NCBI GenBank assembly: GCA_017613735.1
Contig: JAGADF010000009.1
Span: forward strand, 1-64,000
Reading direction: 5' to 3'
DNA: 64,000 bases
Origin: Clostridia bacterium
Lineage (GTDB): Bacteria > Bacillota > Clostridia > Oscillospirales > Acutalibacteraceae
Shown: piece by piece, positions 8,656 to 17,784 of the stretch
Layout of the letters: each line of letters begins with the position of its first letter
Numbering within the stretch: the first letter of the stretch is position 1
Notes under the pieces: model-generated
What the model was told of the DNA's origin: nothing
The model's database searches: none
What the model saw: the letters and a program-made list of their open reading frames with translations, nothing else
Position numbers and translations under genes: made by a program

Positions 8656-10908
8656 ATGAAAAAAGTTCTTGCTATTTTGCTTGCACTTGTAATGGTACTT
8701 TCAGTATTCGCAGCGTGCGGCAAAAAACCCGCAAAGAAAGAAGAGAACCAGAAACCTCTCGTAGTTGGTTATTCTAACTTCTCGCAGAAGTTCTCACCCT
8801 TCTTTGCAGAATCAGCTTATGACCAGGACGTTGCTAAAATGACATCCGTATACCTTCTCGGTCTGGATCGTCAGGGCGCTATCGTTGAGCTTGGTAAGAC
8901 AGGCGAAACCCGTCCCTACAACGGCAAAGATTATAAGTATGAAGGTCCTGCTGATCTTAAGATCACAGAGAATAAGGACGGCACGGTTGACTACGATTTT
9001 GAGCTTCGTGACAACATTAAGTTCTCAGACGGCGAAAAGCTGACTGTTGACGATGTTATCTTCTCAATGTATGTTCTTTCGGATCCTACATATGACGGCT
9101 CGGATACATTCTTTGCTCTTCCCATCAAGGGTATGGAAGAATACCGCGCAGGTATGGCTTCACTTCTTAGCCTTATGTATGCTGCAGGCAGAGACAACAC
9201 TGAGTTCAAAGATTGGACTGAAGAAGAGCAGACCAAGTTCTGGGAAGACCTCGACAAGGCCGGCGAAGCATTCGTTCAGGAAATCGTTGATTACTGTGTT
9301 GCTAACGGTTATGCAGAAGAAGGCGCATCAGTTGCTGACTGTCTTGCTCTCTGGGGCTTTGAGGTTGACGCTGACGCTACAGCTAAAGACGCTTTCTATG
9401 TAATGGCTGAACAGTATAAGGGCGACCTTGCTTCTCTTTCATCAACAGAGTCCGCAGGTTCATCACTTGCTGACCTCGGTTTTGATCCCGCTGATTATGC
9501 AAAGGGCATCAAGACAGGTGATTCGGCTGAAAACATCGAAGGTATCAAGAAGACCGGCGAAAACAGCCTTAAAGTTACACTTACAAAGGTTGACGCAGCT
9601 GCTATCTATCAGCTCGGCATCGTTATCGCTCCTCTTCATTACTATGGCGACGCTTCCAAGTACGATTACGATAAGAATCAGTTCGGCTTCGAAAAGGGCG
9701 ACCTTTCTTCCGTACGTGCTAAGACAACTGAGCCTCTCGGCGCAGGTCCCTACAAGTTCGACAAGTATGAGAACGGCGTAGTTTATTTCACAGCTAACGA
9801 AGACTACTATCTTGGCGCTCCCAAGACCACAAGCCTTCAGTTCAAAGAGATGAGCGATCAGGATAAGCTCAACGGCGTTGTAACAGGCTCTGTTGATATT
9901 ACCGATCCTTCATATTCAAAGGACGCTGCTAAGGAAATCGCTGAAGCTAACTCCAACGGCGAGGTTACAGGCGACAAGATCACAACCAACGCTGTTAATA
10001 ACCTTGGTTACGGTTATCTTGGTATTTCCGCTAAGGCAGTTAACGTTAAGGGCGAACTCGGTTCGGACGCTTCCAAGAATCTCCGTAAGGCTTTCGCTAC
10101 AGTTTATTCTCTTTATCGTGACGTAACAGTTGACTCCTACTATGGTGAAGCTGCTTCCGTCATTAACTATCCTATCTCCGATACATCCTGGGCTGCTCCT
10201 CAGAAGACAGACGCTGACTATGCTATCGCATTCTCAAAGGATGTTGACGGTAATGACATCTACACATCAGACATGGATGACGACGCTAAGAAAGAGGCAG
10301 CTCTTAAGGCAGCTCTTGGCTTCTTTGAGGCAGCAGGCTACACCGTTAAAGACGGTAAGGTTACTGCAGCTCCCGAAGGCGCTAAGATGGAATACGAAGT
10401 TTGGATTCCTGCTGACGGCAGCGGCGACCATCCCTCATTCATGATGCTTAACCTTGCTTCCGACGCTCTTAAGGAGATCGGTATCACACTCACAGTTAAG
10501 GACCTTGCTAACTCTTCAGACCTCTGGTCAGGTATTGAAGCAGATCAGGTTCCCATGTGGTGCGCAGCTTGGGGTGCTACACCTGATCCGGATATGTATC
10601 AGGTTTACTACTCAGGCGTAGAATCAGGCAATGATCCCGGCGGATCAAACTATATGTATGACATCGCTGACGCTAAGCTTGATAAGCTTATTATGGACGG
10701 CCGTTCAAGCCTTGACCAGGCTTACAGAAAGACCATCTATAAGCAGTGCCTTGATATCATTGTTGACTGGGCAGTAGAGGTTCCCGTATATCAGCGCCAG
10801 AACGTTATCATCTTCTCAACAGAGAGAGTTAACATTGATACCGTTACACCTGATATCACAACCTACTACAACTGGTATGCTGAGATTCAGAACATTGAAC
10901 TCAACTAA
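8656..10908 (+). CDS. Oligopeptide ABC transporter substrate-binding lipoprotein (extra-long)
   Basis: A 750-residue family 5 solute-binding protein. Residues 1-20 are a signal peptide with lipobox VFAAC, so it should be lipid-anchored outside the membrane and deliver peptides to the OppBC permease. Family landmarks are GYSNFSQKFSPFFAESAYD, LRDNIKFSDGEKLTVDDVIFS and the late VEVPVYQRQNVIIFS. Most relatives have about 540 residues; here about 125 extra residues (about 165-292, rich in D, E, A and S) separate GMEEY from GIKKTGENSLKVTL. Codon choice (GCT, CTT, GTT) differs from the neighbours and suggests high expression. GGAG lies 11 bases before ATG. It ends before two strong hairpins that may uncouple its level from the permeases. 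Confidence 0.93.
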   Translation: MKKVLAILLALVMVLSVFAACGKKPAKKEENQKPLVVGYSNFSQKFSPFFAESAYDQDVAKMTSVYLLGLDRQGAIVELGKTGETRPYNGKDYKYEGPADLKITENKDGTVDYDFELRDNIKFSDGEKLTVDDVIFSMYVLSDPTYDGSDTFFALPIKGMEEYRAGMASLLSLMYAAGRDNTEFKDWTEEEQTKFWEDLDKAGEAFVQEIVDYCVANGYAEEGASVADCLALWGFEVDADATAKDAFYVMAEQYKGDLASLSSTESAGSSLADLGFDPADYAKGIKTGDSAENIEGIKKTGENSLKVTLTKVDAAAIYQLGIVIAPLHYYGDASKYDYDKNQFGFEKGDLSSVRAKTTEPLGAGPYKFDKYENGVVYFTANEDYYLGAPKTTSLQFKEMSDQDKLNGVVTGSVDITDPSYSKDAAKEIAEANSNGEVTGDKITTNAVNNLGYGYLGISAKAVNVKGELGSDASKNLRKAFATVYSLYRDVTVDSYYGEAASVINYPISDTSWAAPQKTDADYAIAFSKDVDGNDIYTSDMDDDAKKEAALKAALGFFEAAGYTVKDGKVTAAPEGAKMEYEVWIPADGSGDHPSFMMLNLASDALKEIGITLTVKDLANSSDLWSGIEADQVPMWCAAWGATPDPDMYQVYYSGVESGNDPGGSNYMYDIADAKLDKLIMDGRSSLDQAYRKTIYKQCLDIIVDWAVEVPVYQRQNVIIFSTERVNIDTVTPDITTYYNWYAEIQNIELN

Positions 10909-11142
10909 TCATTTCTGATACTTAATAATTAAATCTTATTTGTTAAGTAACTTCTCCGGGAGGGCAGATAAGGCAGACTTATCTGCCCTCTTAGGGACGC
11001 TTTTTACTTTAGCAGTTTAAAGTAAATTATTATGAATCATGTATCACTAAGCCGTTAAAGGTGTTTGACGGTTTAGTGATATACGGTTTTTATGACGTAT
11101 ATCAAAAAAACGCAAAAAATCAAATTGGAGTGGTGAAAAAAG
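10909..11142 (+). promoter_or_regulatory. Intercistronic region with two strong hairpins
   Basis: Hairpin 1 has 12-bp perfect arms at 10960-10971 and 10979-10990 (GAGGGCAGATAA...), not followed at once by T. Hairpin 2 has 13-bp arms at 11043-11055 and 11068-11080 with one G-U pair, followed by CGGTTTTTA. They lie between the abundant-type binding protein and oppB, where mRNA stabilisation or partial termination commonly sets the excess of binding protein over permease. There is no gene here. Confidence 0.65.
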
Positions 11143-12129
11143 GTGCAAAAGTTCATCATCAAACGATTGATTCAGTCAATCGTCATTCTGTTCTTTGTTG
11201 CATTTATAATCTATGCGATTATACGCTGCCTTCCGACTTCATTCGTTGAGGCTATGGCAAGGCAGAAATCAATGCAACCGGGTTCCAAGAGCTATCAGGA
11301 ATGGCTCGATCAGTTAAATCAGATGTACGGTCTTGACGGCGGTATAATCCCCGGCTTCTTCCATTGGCTCGGAAGAGCTGTCCGTCTTGATTTCGGCGAC
11401 AGCTGGAAATGGACTGTTCCCGTTGTTGACAAATTCAAGGATGTTATCTGGATTTCGTTCATTATGGGTGCGGTATCGTTCTTCTTTGAGACTATTATCG
11501 CAATACCTCTGGGAATCATTTCCGCTACAAAGCAGTACAGTAAGACCGACTACGCGGTCTCGGTCATAGCGCTGGCGGGTATTTCGCTGCCGACGTTCTT
11601 CTTTGCGTCGCTGCTGAAGCTCGTCTTTGCAGTAAAGCTCGGCTGGTTTGAGCTGGGCGGTCTTGTCGGCAGAAGCTATCAGCAGTTGAGTCCCGTAGGT
11701 CAGTTCTTTGATAAGGCGCACCATCTTGTGCTTCCTATTGTAACTCTTGTTGTTCTCAACATGGGTTCTCTTATGCGTTATACGAGAACGAATATGCTTG
11801 AGGTTCTCAATGCCGACTATATCAGAACGGCAAGGGCAAAGGGACTTTCCGAGCACAAGGTTATTTATTACCACGCTTTCAGAAATACCCTTATTCCTCT
11901 CGTTACGATTATCGGCGGTTCTCTTCCGGGACTGTTTTCAGGCGCACTTATTACCGAAACACTTTATTCGATAAGCGGTATCGGTTTTGTTTCTTATACA
12001 TCAATGGTTTCGGGCGATATTCCGTTCTTTATGTTCTATACGGTATTTCTTGCGGTACTCACACTTCTGGGCAACCTGATTGCAGATATTCTTTATGCAG
12101 TCGTTGACCCGAGAGTGCGTGTATCTTAA
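11143..12129 (+). CDS. oppB: Oligopeptide ABC transporter permease, OppB type
   Basis: A 328-residue inner-membrane permease with six helices. The first is at residues 8-28; after a first extracytoplasmic loop of about 75 residues comes the transporter core. The ATPase-coupling EAA loop is seen as YIRTARAKGLSEHKVIYYHAFRNTLIPL near residue 225. Start is GTG 11143: an in-frame TGA stands at 11134, and GGAG lies 12 bases upstream. The sequence MQKFIIKRLIQSIVILFFVAF is the usual OppB opening. It forms the translocation path with the OppC-like gene 15 bases downstream. Confidence 0.93.
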   Translation: MQKFIIKRLIQSIVILFFVAFIIYAIIRCLPTSFVEAMARQKSMQPGSKSYQEWLDQLNQMYGLDGGIIPGFFHWLGRAVRLDFGDSWKWTVPVVDKFKDVIWISFIMGAVSFFFETIIAIPLGIISATKQYSKTDYAVSVIALAGISLPTFFFASLLKLVFAVKLGWFELGGLVGRSYQQLSPVGQFFDKAHHLVLPIVTLVVLNMGSLMRYTRTNMLEVLNADYIRTARAKGLSEHKVIYYHAFRNTLIPLVTIIGGSLPGLFSGALITETLYSISGIGFVSYTSMVSGDIPFFMFYTVFLAVLTLLGNLIADILYAVVDPRVRVS

Positions 12130-12144
12130 GGGAGGAGGGTTATT

Positions 12145-13695
12145 ATGGCAAAGAAAGAAAACACTGCTCCCGTGAATAATAACGATACAGAGTATTCCCT
12201 TAACGACGACAGACGAGTCAGAGTTCTCTCGCCCGGTATGCTCGTTGCAAAGCGTTTTTTAAGAAACCGCCTTGCAGTTACGGGTATGATTATTCTTATC
12301 GCTATGTTCATATTCTCGTTTATCGGCGGTCTTATTTCACCTTATAAACAGGACCAGAAATTCTATCGCACCGACGTTCAGATTAAGGATTACGCAGGCG
12401 TAATTTTCAATCAGGAATTCCGTTATACAGTCGCGGATAAAGAGGTCTATGACGGTCTTGCTCAGGCAAACACCGTTCTCGCGTTACAGAGAAATGAAAC
12501 CTCGTTTGAAAGCGACGGCACCAACTTCACCATTGAAAAAATAGATGATATCACCTATACGATTTCGGCAGACGGCAAGGTAGTCGCTATTACAAGTAAA
12601 GATGTCGTTTCATCCTCAACTTCAAACGACTATTTTGACTTTGATTTCACCTATGCCGCATTGATGGCTACCGCTAACGGCGAAAAGTCTTTTGAATGCG
12701 AAGGTAAAACCTACACGGTTGACAAGGACAATTCAATCTTCGACGAAAGCGGCGAGGAATACGCTTATGTCAGCCAGTACATTGTACGCGCGGTTATGGG
12801 CGACGTTTTCCTTTCCCGTGACTTCAAAAACAAGCTCATTGACGCTGTTGAAGCGAAGGAAAAATCCTTTGTCTACACTGATGAAGAGGGCAACGAGGCT
12901 GAGTATATTCTCTCCTTTGACGCCTCGAAGAATCAGTGGGATATAAAGCAGGAAACCGATACCACGATTTTCGACACCTATTCAAGACCTTCAAAGAAGC
13001 ATTGGCTCGGTACCGACAGAAACGGTATGGATATGCTTACCCGTCTTATGTACGGCGGTCGCGTTTCGCTTATTATCGGCTTCATTGTCGTATTCATTGA
13101 AAGCTTTATCGGCGTTATCTTCGGCGGTATCTCGGGTTACTTCGGCGGCAAGGTCGATAACCTTATGATGAGAATAGTCGATGTTTTCTACTGCATACCG
13201 TCAATGCCTATCATCATTATCATAGGCGCGGCGATGGACGCGGCAAACCTTGACGCGAGCAAGCGTATGCTTATGCTTATGATTGTCCTCGGTCTTACGG
13301 GCTGGCCCGGAATTGCAAGACTTGTAAGAGGTCAGATTCTCTCCCTTCGTGAGCAGGAATTTATGACTGCAACCGAGGCTTGCGGCATTTCCATTCCCAG
13401 ACGTATTTTCAAGCACCTCGTTCCCAACGTTATGCCTCAGCTTATCGTTTCGATGACAATGGGACTGGGCACCACGATTATCATTGAGGCGACTCTTTCG
13501 TTCCTGGGACTGGGCGTTCGTTTCCCGTTCGCTTCCTGGGGTAACATTATCAACGACGTAAACAACGTATTCGTTCTTACACATTACTGGAATATCTGGA
13601 TTCCCGCGGGCGTTCTGCTTCTTCTTACCGTTCTTGCCTTCAATATTGTCGGCGACGGCTTAAGAGATGCGTTTGACCCGAAGATGAAGAGATAA
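12145..13695 (+). CDS. oppC: Oligopeptide ABC transporter permease, OppC type, with ~200-residue insertion
   Basis: 516 residues against about 300 for usual OppC proteins. Residues 1-66 are the N-terminal tail and first helix (RLAVTGMIILIAMFIFSFIGG). The conserved HWLGTDRNGMDMLTRLMYGG starts only at residue 286. Between them lie about 210 extracytoplasmic residues that seem to hold three loosely repeated beta-type units (starting near ETSFESDG, EKSFECEG and EKSFVYTD). After that the permease core is normal, with EAA loop FMTATEACGISIPRRIFKHLVPN. GGAGG is placed well before ATG. The insertion should face the lipoprotein, which itself has an insertion. Confidence 0.92.
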   Translation: MAKKENTAPVNNNDTEYSLNDDRRVRVLSPGMLVAKRFLRNRLAVTGMIILIAMFIFSFIGGLISPYKQDQKFYRTDVQIKDYAGVIFNQEFRYTVADKEVYDGLAQANTVLALQRNETSFESDGTNFTIEKIDDITYTISADGKVVAITSKDVVSSSTSNDYFDFDFTYAALMATANGEKSFECEGKTYTVDKDNSIFDESGEEYAYVSQYIVRAVMGDVFLSRDFKNKLIDAVEAKEKSFVYTDEEGNEAEYILSFDASKNQWDIKQETDTTIFDTYSRPSKKHWLGTDRNGMDMLTRLMYGGRVSLIIGFIVVFIESFIGVIFGGISGYFGGKVDNLMMRIVDVFYCIPSMPIIIIIGAAMDAANLDASKRMLMLMIVLGLTGWPGIARLVRGQILSLREQEFMTATEACGISIPRRIFKHLVPNVMPQLIVSMTMGLGTTIIIEATLSFLGLGVRFPFASWGNIINDVNNVFVLTHYWNIWIPAGVLLLLTVLAFNIVGDGLRDAFDPKMKR

Positions 13696-13710
13696 GGAGG
13701 CGACAGAAAA

Positions 13711-14856
13711 ATGGCAAGAAAAAAAGCTGAAGGATATCTGTCTGCCAAGGAATCTCGAAGGATTTCCAAGGAAAACAGAAAGATAACCAACGAATTCGAA
13801 AAGAAATATAAGCGTAAGAATGTTCCCGAGGAGGAATATCTTACCACGATGCATAATCCCGCAAACTCAATTGAAATTGACGACCTGCACACGTTCTTCT
13901 TCACGGATGTCGGTACAGTAAAGGCGGTTGACGGCGTTTCATTCGACGTACCGCTTGGCAAGACTGTCGGCGTAGTCGGCGAGTCGGGCTGCGGAAAGAG
14001 CGTTACAAGTCTTTCAATTATGCAGCTTCTTCAGCGTCCTCAGGGACAGGTTGTTTCGGGTGAAATCCGACTTAACCTCGGCGATAAGGCGTATGACATT
14101 ACAAAAACTCCCATCGAGGCTATGCAGAAGCTTCGCGGAAACTATATGTCAATGATTTTCCAGGAGCCGATGACAAGTCTTAATCCCGTTTTCCGTATCG
14201 GCGCCCAGCTTGATGAGGTTATCGCTCTTCACGACGGCAAGGGTATGAGCGAAAGCGAGGTCAAGGCGCGCTCAATTGAGCTTCTTGAAATGGTTGGCAT
14301 AGCTAACTCGGAGGGCGTTTATAAAATGTATCCTCACGAGCTTTCGGGCGGTATGCGTCAGCGTGTTATGATTGCTATGGCTCTTGCCTGCAATCCCAAG
14401 CTTATTATCGCCGACGAACCCACGACTGCTCTCGACGTTACTATTCAGGCTCAGATACTTGACCTGCTTCGCAACCTTAAGGATAAGATTAATTCCTCAA
14501 TTATGATTATCACCCACGACCTCGGCGTTATAGCCGAAATGGCTGATTACGTCGTAGTTATGTACGCGGGCAAGATTGTTGAAAAGGGTACTGCGGAAGA
14601 GATTTTTGCTTCTCCCGCTCATCCTTACACAATCGGTCTTATGGCTTCAAAGCCCGTAGTCGGCAAGAGAGTTGAAAAGCTCTATTCAATTCCGGGTAAG
14701 GTTCCCAATCCCGTAAATATGCCCGACTACTGCTATTTCAAGGACAGATGCGAAATGTGCGTCGACGGCTGCGAAGGCGAATATCCGTGCGAAATTTCAC
14801 TTTCGCCCACGCATAAGGTATCCTGCTACCGCTATTACGATAAGAAGGAGGGTTAA
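13711..14856 (+). CDS. oppD: Oligopeptide ABC transporter ATPase, OppD type
   Basis: A 381-residue cytoplasmic ATPase. Walker A GESGCGKS is near residue 90, Q-loop FQEPMTSLNP near 150, signature LSGGMRQR near 211, Walker B IIADEPTTALD near 231, and H-loop ITHDLG near 267. The C-terminal oligopeptide/dipeptide extension has the Cys-rich stretch CYFKDRCEMCVDGCEGEYPC, as in family members that bind an iron-sulfur cluster. Unusual is a basic ~50-residue N-terminal extension (MARKKAEGYLSAKESRR...) before the core. GGAGG precedes ATG, and the next gene follows after 2 bases. Confidence 0.94.
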   Translation: MARKKAEGYLSAKESRRISKENRKITNEFEKKYKRKNVPEEEYLTTMHNPANSIEIDDLHTFFFTDVGTVKAVDGVSFDVPLGKTVGVVGESGCGKSVTSLSIMQLLQRPQGQVVSGEIRLNLGDKAYDITKTPIEAMQKLRGNYMSMIFQEPMTSLNPVFRIGAQLDEVIALHDGKGMSESEVKARSIELLEMVGIANSEGVYKMYPHELSGGMRQRVMIAMALACNPKLIIADEPTTALDVTIQAQILDLLRNLKDKINSSIMIITHDLGVIAEMADYVVVMYAGKIVEKGTAEEIFASPAHPYTIGLMASKPVVGKRVEKLYSIPGKVPNPVNMPDYCYFKDRCEMCVDGCEGEYPCEISLSPTHKVSCYRYYDKKEG

Positions 14857-14858
14857 AA

Positions 14859-15902
14859 GTGAAAAAGCTTGAAACAATAACTAATGATTTTACTCCTATT
14901 GAATATGACCCTCAGTACATTCTTCAGGTTAACGCGCTTAAAAAGTATTTCCCGATTAAGGGCGGACTTTTCAATAAAACCGTCGGTTACGTCAAGGCGG
15001 TTGACGGCGTAACGTTTAACCTTAAACGCGGTACTACAATGGGACTTGTCGGCGAGTCCGGCTGCGGTAAAACCACTACGGGACGCGCAATTCTCCGCCT
15101 TTCGGGCGAGAAAACGGGCGGTCAGGTTCTCTTTGACGGCAAAGAGGTTTACGACCTTACCAATAAAGAAATGCACGATATGAGAACGAAGATGCAGATT
15201 ATCTTCCAGGACCCGTTCTCATCGCTTTCACCCCGTCTTCCCGTCGGTGAAATTATCGGCGAGGCGGTCAGAGAGCACGATATAGTTCCGAAGGAAGAAT
15301 TCAACGACTATATTGATAAGGTAATGGACAACTGCGGCTTGCAGCCCTTCCATAAGGACCGCTATCCGCACGAATTCTCGGGCGGTCAGCGTCAGAGAAT
15401 CTGTATCGCAAGAGCTCTCGCTCTCAATCCCGAATTTATTGTCTGCGACGAGCCCGTTTCGGCTCTTGACGTTTCAATTCAGGCTCAGATTATCAACCTT
15501 CTTAACGAGCTTCAGGATGAACACCATTTCACATATCTGTTCATCTCTCACGACCTTTCGGTTGTTGAGCATATTTCCGACACTGTCGGCGTTATGTATC
15601 TCGGCGACCTCGTTGAGTACGGCGAAAAGGAAGACATCTTCCAGAATCCGCTTCATCCTTATACGAAGGCTCTGTTCTCGGCTATTCCGATTCCCGACCC
15701 GACAATCAAGATGAAGAGAATCGTTCTTGAAGGCTCAATTCCTTCGCCCGCTAACCCGCCCAAGGGCTGTAAGTTCCATACAAGATGCGCAAACTGTATG
15801 GAAATCTGTAAGCAGGAGGCTCCCGTTCAGAAGGAAATTGAAAAAGACCACTTTGTTGTATGTCATCTTTACGACGACGTTAAGGACATCAACGAAAAAT
15901 AA
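14859..15902 (+). CDS. oppF: Oligopeptide ABC transporter ATPase, OppF type
   Basis: A 347-residue partner ATPase. Walker A GESGCGKT is near residue 68, Q-loop FQDPFSSLSPR near 115, signature FSGGQRQR near 170, Walker B VCDEPVSALD near 193, and the C-terminal Cys motif CKFHTRCANCMEIC. GTG start with GGAGGG 9 bases upstream, inside the oppD end. It completes the importer encoded from 8656; no second operon copy is seen in the window. Confidence 0.95.
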   Translation: MKKLETITNDFTPIEYDPQYILQVNALKKYFPIKGGLFNKTVGYVKAVDGVTFNLKRGTTMGLVGESGCGKTTTGRAILRLSGEKTGGQVLFDGKEVYDLTNKEMHDMRTKMQIIFQDPFSSLSPRLPVGEIIGEAVREHDIVPKEEFNDYIDKVMDNCGLQPFHKDRYPHEFSGGQRQRICIARALALNPEFIVCDEPVSALDVSIQAQIINLLNELQDEHHFTYLFISHDLSVVEHISDTVGVMYLGDLVEYGEKEDIFQNPLHPYTKALFSAIPIPDPTIKMKRIVLEGSIPSPANPPKGCKFHTRCANCMEICKQEAPVQKEIEKDHFVVCHLYDDVKDINEK

Positions 15903-15913
15903 AAGGTGTTATT

Positions 15914-16201
15914 ATGGCTAAAAGAAAGCAGTATGACGATGACGACGGCAGAACCGTAGTCGATATGTCGGGCGTCGAAAATCCGCATTCGCTGTTTATG
16001 CCGCGGTTTCCCAAAAAAGAAAAGCCAAAAGGCGAAGAAATTACGCCTGAGGACAGACCGTGGGAAAACTTTGAAATGTCAAAGGGCGAAAGGCGTTCCT
16101 TCGTTCTCGGCGCTATGAGCGCGTCCGCTCTTATTGCGTTTATCTTTATAGCAGTATTCGGTATTGCAATAGCCATCCTGTTCTTTCTGGCAGGCAGATA
16201 A
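15914..16201 (+). CDS. Small tail-anchored membrane protein, unknown
   Basis: 95 residues, with a charged N-terminal 65 (several Asp and Lys-Pro runs, e.g. MPRFPKKEKPKGEE) and one C-terminal membrane helix (about residues 68-93, LGAMSASALIAFIFIAVFGI...). It follows oppF by 11 bases with AAGGTG before ATG and ends at the operon terminator, so it is probably co-expressed with the importer. I do not recognise it. Confidence 0.7.
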   Translation: MAKRKQYDDDDGRTVVDMSGVENPHSLFMPRFPKKEKPKGEEITPEDRPWENFEMSKGERRSFVLGAMSASALIAFIFIAVFGIAIAILFFLAGR

Positions 16202-16206
16202 AATTA

Positions 16207-16246
16207 AAAGGTCTGCGGATTTTATCCGCAGACCTTTTCTTTTTTG
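16207..16246. terminator. Terminator of opp operon, convergent with folA
   Basis: A 13-bp perfect stem (AAAGGTCTGCGGA / TCCGCAGACCTTT, arms 16207-16219 and 16225-16237) followed by TCTTTTTT. A's on the left side allow use from both directions. Confidence 0.88.
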
Positions 16247-16249
16247 TTA

Positions 16250-16726
16250 TTATTTTTTTGTGTAAAGAATATGCGAAAAATGAATGCCGTCGCATTCAAA
16301 ATCAGTCAGCTTTTTCCTTTTATAAAGCTTTCTGTCAAATTCGGGAAAATAAACCTCGGCGTCCTCACATTCGGCGTCAATTTCGGTTAAATAAAGCTTG
16401 TCCGCGAGCGGAAGAAACTCTCTGTAAATTGCGCCGCCGCCTATAATAAAGACGTTTTCGCCTTCGGCTGTTTCAAGAGCCTTTTTAACGCCCGAAACAA
16501 CTTCGGCGCCCTCGGGTTTGAAATCCTTACTCCGTGAAATAACTATATTCCGTCTGTTCGGCAAGGCTTTCGGCAGCGATTCAAAGGTCTTCCTGCCCAT
16601 AATTACGGTCGAGCCCGTTGTGGTTTCCTTAAAGAATTTCATATCTTCCTTAAAGTGCCAGATAAGGTCGTTGTCTTTGCCGAGCTCATTGTTCCTGCCT
16701 ATTGCCGCAATAATTGAAACTGACAT
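16250..16726 (-). CDS. folA: Dihydrofolate reductase
   Basis: 158 residues, the usual DHFR size. It reduces dihydrofolate to tetrahydrofolate with NADPH. The landmarks are MSVSIIAAIGRNNELGKDNDLIWHFKEDMKFFK (conserved acidic residue in the LIWHFKED stretch), the cofactor-binding TVIMGRKTFESLPKALPNR and VFIIGGGAIYREFLPLADKLYLTEID. It lies 9 bases behind thyA, with GAGG at the thyA stop as ribosome site; the pair regenerates folate used up by thymidylate synthesis. Confidence 0.96.
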   Translation of the reverse strand: MSVSIIAAIGRNNELGKDNDLIWHFKEDMKFFKETTTGSTVIMGRKTFESLPKALPNRRNIVISRSKDFKPEGAEVVSGVKKALETAEGENVFIIGGGAIYREFLPLADKLYLTEIDAECEDAEVYFPEFDRKLYKRKKLTDFECDGIHFSHILYTKK

Positions 16727-16735
16727 ATTCTTTCC

Positions 16736-17638
16736 TCACTGGGCGAGCGGGAAAAGAATCTTTCCCATATGCTCGTAGCCGATAAGCTTTATATCGTTGC
16801 ATTCCTTTGAATTGTCAAATTTAAAGAAATCGTCAACCTCGGGATTAATCCAAAGCGTGGGCGAGGGGAGGTCGCCCTTTTCGTCGAAACGGGCAATCTG
16901 TTCCTTAATGCCGTCAACCTGATTAACATAGATATGGGCGTCCTTTATGCTCCAGTCAATAGTTCCGGGCTCTCTTCCGCAGACTTTAGCGAGAAGGCAG
17001 AGTAGAGTAGCGTACTGGGTGACGTTAAAGGGGAGTCCGAGCGGCACGTCGCACGAGCGCTGATGAACCCAGCAGTTAAGCTTGTTGTCCGTAACGTCCC
17101 ATTCGCTCGACCATACGCACGACGGAAGAACAGCCGTGTCAAGATAGTCGTTCTGCCAGAGCGTCATAACCATCCGCCTGTCCTCGGGATGATTTTTAAT
17201 CTTATCAATGAGATTCTGAGTCATTTTGAACTTGTTGACTATGTAGCCGTAAGCCGTGCCTATTGTATGAGCGTATTCCTTCGGGAACTGCTTGTGAATA
17301 GTCTGCTTTGTAAGAACGCCGTTCTCGTCGGGAAGAAGCTGGGTTGCGGTCCAGATGCCGTTTTCGTCAATTTCCCATTCGTCCCAGATATGAACGTTCC
17401 TCTCCTGAAGCCAGCGGACGTCGTTTGACTGCGCCTGATAAATCCAGAGCATTTCAAGAACTGCCTGACGTATGAAAAGCTGCTTGGTGGTCAGTATCGG
17501 ATATTCCTTCGATAAATCGAAATGGAAATGGTGCGAGGGTACTTTAATCGTGTTGATTCCCGTGCGGTTTTCAACCTCGACGCCTTCGCTTAAGATTCTT
17601 TTGCAGAGCGCAATATAATCCTTATCCCACTGTGACAT
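16736..17638 (-). CDS. thyA: Thymidylate synthase (ThyA type)
   Basis: 300 residues. It makes dTMP from dUMP with methylene-tetrahydrofolate. The catalytic Cys is C196 in QRSCDVPLGLPFN, followed by NVTQYATLLCLLA; the dUMP-binding SIKDAHIYVNQVDGIKEQ and the arginine site RRMVMTLWQND are also present. The start is the ATG of MSQWDKDY because GGGAGG lies 7 bases upstream; an upstream in-frame ATG at 17701 would run through the promoter. The protein is longer than the ~264-residue Escherichia form through inserts in the first half, a variation known among bacterial ThyA. Confidence 0.95.
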   Translation of the reverse strand: MSQWDKDYIALCKRILSEGVEVENRTGINTIKVPSHHFHFDLSKEYPILTTKQLFIRQAVLEMLWIYQAQSNDVRWLQERNVHIWDEWEIDENGIWTATQLLPDENGVLTKQTIHKQFPKEYAHTIGTAYGYIVNKFKMTQNLIDKIKNHPEDRRMVMTLWQNDYLDTAVLPSCVWSSEWDVTDNKLNCWVHQRSCDVPLGLPFNVTQYATLLCLLAKVCGREPGTIDWSIKDAHIYVNQVDGIKEQIARFDEKGDLPSPTLWINPEVDDFFKFDNSKECNDIKLIGYEHMGKILFPLAQ

Positions 17639-17674
17639 GGTATTTCCTCCCTTGATAGTATAGTCGTCCTTATC

Positions 17675-17730
17675 ATTGTACCACATAATGACAAAAAACA
17701 CTACACAATTTTAAAAATATATGATAAAAT
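17675..17730. promoter_or_regulatory. Weak divergent promoters between thyA and 17785
   Basis: Leftward: an extended -10 (TGG before TACAAT, complement of 17675-17680) with a poor -35. Rightward: TAAAAT at 17725-17730 with TACACA 17 bases upstream. Both are plausible but not strong. Confidence 0.4.
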
Positions 17731-17784
17731 AACATCGCGGGACTGATATGCTTTCCGCCCGTAAAAATATATCGAGGTGATAAA

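Noticed and set aside
11061..11249. 62-codon frame at the oppB start
   Set aside because: It covers the hairpin region and overlaps oppB in another frame; no ribosome site.
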